Of a DNA stretch of 32,750 nucleotides, positions 30,324 through 32,750 are shown piece after piece; within the stretch, counting starts at the first letter, position 1; each line of letters starts with the position of its first letter. The DNA is from Bacteroidota bacterium (lineage in GTDB: Bacteria; Bacteroidota; Bacteroidia; Bacteroidales; B18-G4): positions 1 through 32,750 of the forward strand of contig JAHJRE010000038.1 in NCBI GenBank assembly GCA_018831055.1, in the 5' to 3' direction. The notes beneath the pieces were generated by a model that was not told where the DNA came from, made no database searches, and saw only the letters and a program-made list of their open reading frames with translations. The position numbers were made by a program, and so were the translations under genes.

Positions 30324-30331
30324 TACATTTG
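30324..30331 (+). promoter_or_regulatory. Predicted -7 promoter box of the symporter gene
   Basis: TACATTTG matches TAnnTTTG exactly and ends 20 bases before the symporter ATG, in the 43-base gap after the beta-galactosidase gene. It suggests that the symporter can be transcribed on its own as well as by read-through. Confidence 0.45.
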
Positions 30332-30351
30332 CCTAAACTAAAAACCGACCT

Positions 30352-32145
30352 ATGATACTTAATGCATCCGACTGGGTTATTATCATCGTCTTTTTTGCCG
30401 TTTCCATGCTTATTGGCATACTTGTTTCCAGGAAAGCCGGTAAAAATTATTCGGAATATTTTCTCAGCGGCCGGAACATGCCGTGGTGGTTGTTGGGGGT
30501 ATCCATGGTAGCTACAACATTTTCCTGTGATACACCCAACCTGGTCACCGACATCGTTCGCCAGCATGGTGTAGCCGGCAACTGGGCATGGTGGGCCTTT
30601 CTTCTGACCGGCATGCTGACAGTATTTATTTATGCAAAGCTCTGGCGGAGGTCAGGGATATTTACCGACCTTGAGTTTTACGAAATACGTTACAGTGGGC
30701 GGATGGCTGCTTTTGTAAGAGGATTCAGGGCAATTTACCTTGGATTCTTCTTTAATGTGATGGTAATGGCTACGGTTTCCCTGGCCATGATAAAGATCGG
30801 TGAAGTGATGCTGGGATGGTCCCCGGCAACAACCCTGCTGGTCTCTCTCACTGTCACGGTAATCTATTCCACATTAGGAGGGTTACGAGGCATATTGCTA
30901 ACCGACTTCCTGCAGTTTGTAATCGCTATGATCGGATCCATCGGGGCAGCTATTTTCCTCATCAACATGCCGGAGGTGGGAGGCCTTCACGGACTCATCT
31001 CAAATGTCCAGGTCAAGCCCCATCTCAACCTTATCCCCGATACCTCCAATATGGAAATCTTCATTACCATTCTGATTCTTCCTATTGCGGTTCAATGGTG
31101 GAGCGTATGGTATCCGGGAGCTGAACCCGGCGGTGGTGGATATATCGCTCAACGAATGCTGGCCGCCCGTTCCGAGAAAGGGGCTGTTAAAGCAACCCTT
31201 CTCTTTAACATCGCTCATTACGCATTGAGACCCTGGCCATGGATCATTGTGGCCCTTGCTTCTCTGATCGTCTTCCCCGATATTGAATCCCTCAGAGCTG
31301 CCTTCCCTGATGCCGACCCCCAGTTTGTAAGAAACGATTTTGCCTATCCGGCTATGCTTAGTTTCCTGCCCAACGGGTTCCTCGGACTGGTCGTTGCCTC
31401 TTTGATCGCCGCATTCATGTCAACAATCTCAACGCACCTTAACTGGGGTTCTTCTTATATCGTTAACGACTTTTACAAACGCTTCCTGAAACCCGACGCA
31501 AGCGAAACAGCCCAGGTCATCACCGGAAGGATCACTACCGTAGTATTGGCTGTCGTGGCAACACTACTTGCTTTGCTAATGAACAACGCATTGCAGGCAT
31601 TTAATATCCTGCTGCAAATAGGGGCAGGCACAGGACTGATCTTTATCCTGCGCTGGTTCTGGTACAGAATCAATGCCTACAGCGAGATCACTGCCATGAT
31701 CGTTTCTTTCCTGGTAGCTATTTATTTGCAGCTTATACATCCTTATACCGGATTACCTTTAATTTCCGCAGGCTGGCAGTTGGTGGTAGGAGTCGCCATA
31801 ACAACTGTTTGCTGGCTCATTGTTACCCTATTCACCCCTCCTGCAGATAAAAAAACTCTGTATGGATTCTATAAGTTAGTCCACCCGGGTGGACCAGGAT
31901 GGAAAAAAGTCCTGGCTATGGCCCAGGAAGATAAAGTCGTCCTTGAACCTGATGGAACCGCTAAATGGGACGTTCCGAAAGGAATACTGGGAATGCTCCT
32001 GGGCTGCCTGATGATCTACAGCCTGCTTTTTGCAACCGGACACTGGATATATGGTAATTATGGATGGGCAATTCTCGCAACAGCAATAGCTCTGATTAGT
32101 ATGTGGCTCTTAAACAAGGTCTGGGGACGGCTTAAAATAGTTTGA
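30352..32145 (+). CDS. Sodium:solute symporter (SSS family)
   Basis: The 597-residue membrane protein has about 13 hydrophobic segments. The family's early SEYFLSGRNMPWWLLGVSMVA motif lies at residues 34-54, followed by ATTFSCDTPN, where the sodium site is expected, and later the conserved STLGGLRGILLTDFLQF and ASLIAAFMSTISTHLNWGSSY segments. The SSS family includes transporters for proline (PutP), sugars and other solutes, and the substrate cannot be read from the sequence. The neighbours offer two candidates: galactose or oligosaccharides from the beta-galactosidase, or proline/hydroxyproline for the radical enzyme. An own promoter box precedes it. Confidence 0.92.
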   Translation: MILNASDWVIIIVFFAVSMLIGILVSRKAGKNYSEYFLSGRNMPWWLLGVSMVATTFSCDTPNLVTDIVRQHGVAGNWAWWAFLLTGMLTVFIYAKLWRRSGIFTDLEFYEIRYSGRMAAFVRGFRAIYLGFFFNVMVMATVSLAMIKIGEVMLGWSPATTLLVSLTVTVIYSTLGGLRGILLTDFLQFVIAMIGSIGAAIFLINMPEVGGLHGLISNVQVKPHLNLIPDTSNMEIFITILILPIAVQWWSVWYPGAEPGGGGYIAQRMLAARSEKGAVKATLLFNIAHYALRPWPWIIVALASLIVFPDIESLRAAFPDADPQFVRNDFAYPAMLSFLPNGFLGLVVASLIAAFMSTISTHLNWGSSYIVNDFYKRFLKPDASETAQVITGRITTVVLAVVATLLALLMNNALQAFNILLQIGAGTGLIFILRWFWYRINAYSEITAMIVSFLVAIYLQLIHPYTGLPLISAGWQLVVGVAITTVCWLIVTLFTPPADKKTLYGFYKLVHPGGPGWKKVLAMAQEDKVVLEPDGTAKWDVPKGILGMLLGCLMIYSLLFATGHWIYGNYGWAILATAIALISMWLLNKVWGRLKIV

Positions 32146-32204
32146 TCATCATCAGATCAGTATTGACAACCAAGAATTAAAAATCAAAATAGTATACCCC
32201 GATT

Positions 32205-32750
32205 ATGCAGGTAAGCTTGTTGATCATGGCAGCAGGAATGGGCAGCCGCTTCGGAGGGCTCAAACAGATTGAAGGTGTTGGGCCATCAGGTGAAACCATC
32301 ATGGAATACTCTGTTTATGATGCCATACGCAGTGGTTTTGGTGAGGTGGTTTGTATCATCAGAAAAGATTTTGAAGATGACTTCAGAAAAAAGATCGTTG
32401 AAAAGATTGAGGATAAAATTAACGTTCAATTGGTTTATCAGGATTTAAACGATCTGCCGGAAGGCTATTCCGTCCCCGCCGGCAGAAATAAACCCTGGGG
32501 AACAGGACATGCAATTCTTTCGGCCGGGGATAAGGTCAAAAACCCTTTTGTTGTAATTAATGCCGACGATTTTTATGGATTGGAAGCCTTTATTGCAGGT
32601 ATCGACTTCCTGAAGAAACAAAGGAGACAGATGCTCCCCCAATACGGGCTGGTCGGGTATGCCCTGAAAAACACACTTTCAATATATGGAACGGTAACAA
32701 GAGCTCAATGCGTTACCAATGATTCAGGAATGTTAACCTATATTGAGGAA
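32205..32750 (+). CDS. Sugar-phosphate nucleotidyltransferase (N-terminal part, cut by window end)
   Basis: The first 182 codons are present and the gene runs off the window. The opening LLIMAAGMGSRFGGLKQIE is the signature of NTP transferases that make NDP-sugars from sugar 1-phosphates. Further typical parts are KPWGTGHAIL, a base/phosphate-binding segment, and FVVINADDFYG, with the metal-binding aspartates at 120-121. Related Bacteroidetes proteins are about 300 residues long. Which nucleotide and sugar are used is not clear. The position, 59 bases after the symporter, could link it to galactose or amino-sugar use, but this is inference. Confidence 0.93.
   Translation, partial: MQVSLLIMAAGMGSRFGGLKQIEGVGPSGETIMEYSVYDAIRSGFGEVVCIIRKDFEDDFRKKIVEKIEDKINVQLVYQDLNDLPEGYSVPAGRNKPWGTGHAILSAGDKVKNPFVVINADDFYGLEAFIAGIDFLKKQRRQMLPQYGLVGYALKNTLSIYGTVTRAQCVTNDSGMLTYIEE

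Noticed and set aside
32143-32159. Hairpin after the symporter gene (TGATC...GATCA)
   Set aside because: A five-base-pair stem with no T-tract is within chance expectation.

Overview
This window is chromosomal DNA from a member of the Bacteroidota, most likely an anaerobic Bacteroidales-type bacterium. The evidence is a gldB lipoprotein gene, two PorT-type outer-membrane beta-barrel proteins, an HU-like (CCDC81-type) domain joined to a SPOR domain, a TPR/LytTR two-component pair, a patatin fused to a BamA-like barrel, and several Bacteroidetes-type -7 promoter boxes (TAnnTTTG) instead of sigma70 boxes. A glycyl radical enzyme with its activase indicates an anaerobic lifestyle. No rRNA, tRNA, insertion sequence, phage gene or CRISPR array was seen.

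Layout. Positions 1-970 hold the 3' end of an LptF/LptG-type permease gene, abutting the convergent isoprenoid gene ispE. Positions 1048-6931 are a tight co-directional run: GH3-family protein, secreted propeller-like protein, deoxynucleoside kinase, kdsB, HU/TM/SPOR protein, trmB and an alkyltransferase-like protein. A repeat-rich gap follows. Then come a patatin/BamA-like outer-membrane protein (7201-9426) and a convergent 1246-residue hybrid histidine kinase (9459-13199), whose promoter overlaps a palindrome. Positions 13351-18200 hold a small glycine-zipper protein, mrp plus a NifU-type Fe-S gene, nadE, and two divergent PorT-type barrel genes. After a second palindromic repeat come gldB and the comM/yifB ATPase gene (18321-20949), then a LytTR regulator and TPR sensor kinase on the minus strand (20972-23664).

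The most distinctive part is 24003-32145: a short glycyl-radical activase, a glycyl radical enzyme that closely resembles trans-4-hydroxy-L-proline dehydratase (HypD), a secreted GH2 beta-galactosidase and a sodium:solute symporter. If these work together, they could release sugar from and ferment hydroxyproline-rich galactosylated glycoproteins; this is a hypothesis. The divergent 338-base gap before this cluster carries a strong interrupted inverted repeat, predicted promoters in both directions and a 24-codon ORF. The window ends inside a sugar nucleotidyltransferase gene.

Most other genes are housekeeping (isoprenoid, KDO, NAD, tRNA modification, Fe-S). Two intergenic loci 11 kb apart (6982-7104 and 18234-18282) share a palindromic repeat built on GTTACAGG/CCTGTAAC units and look like members of one repeat family.
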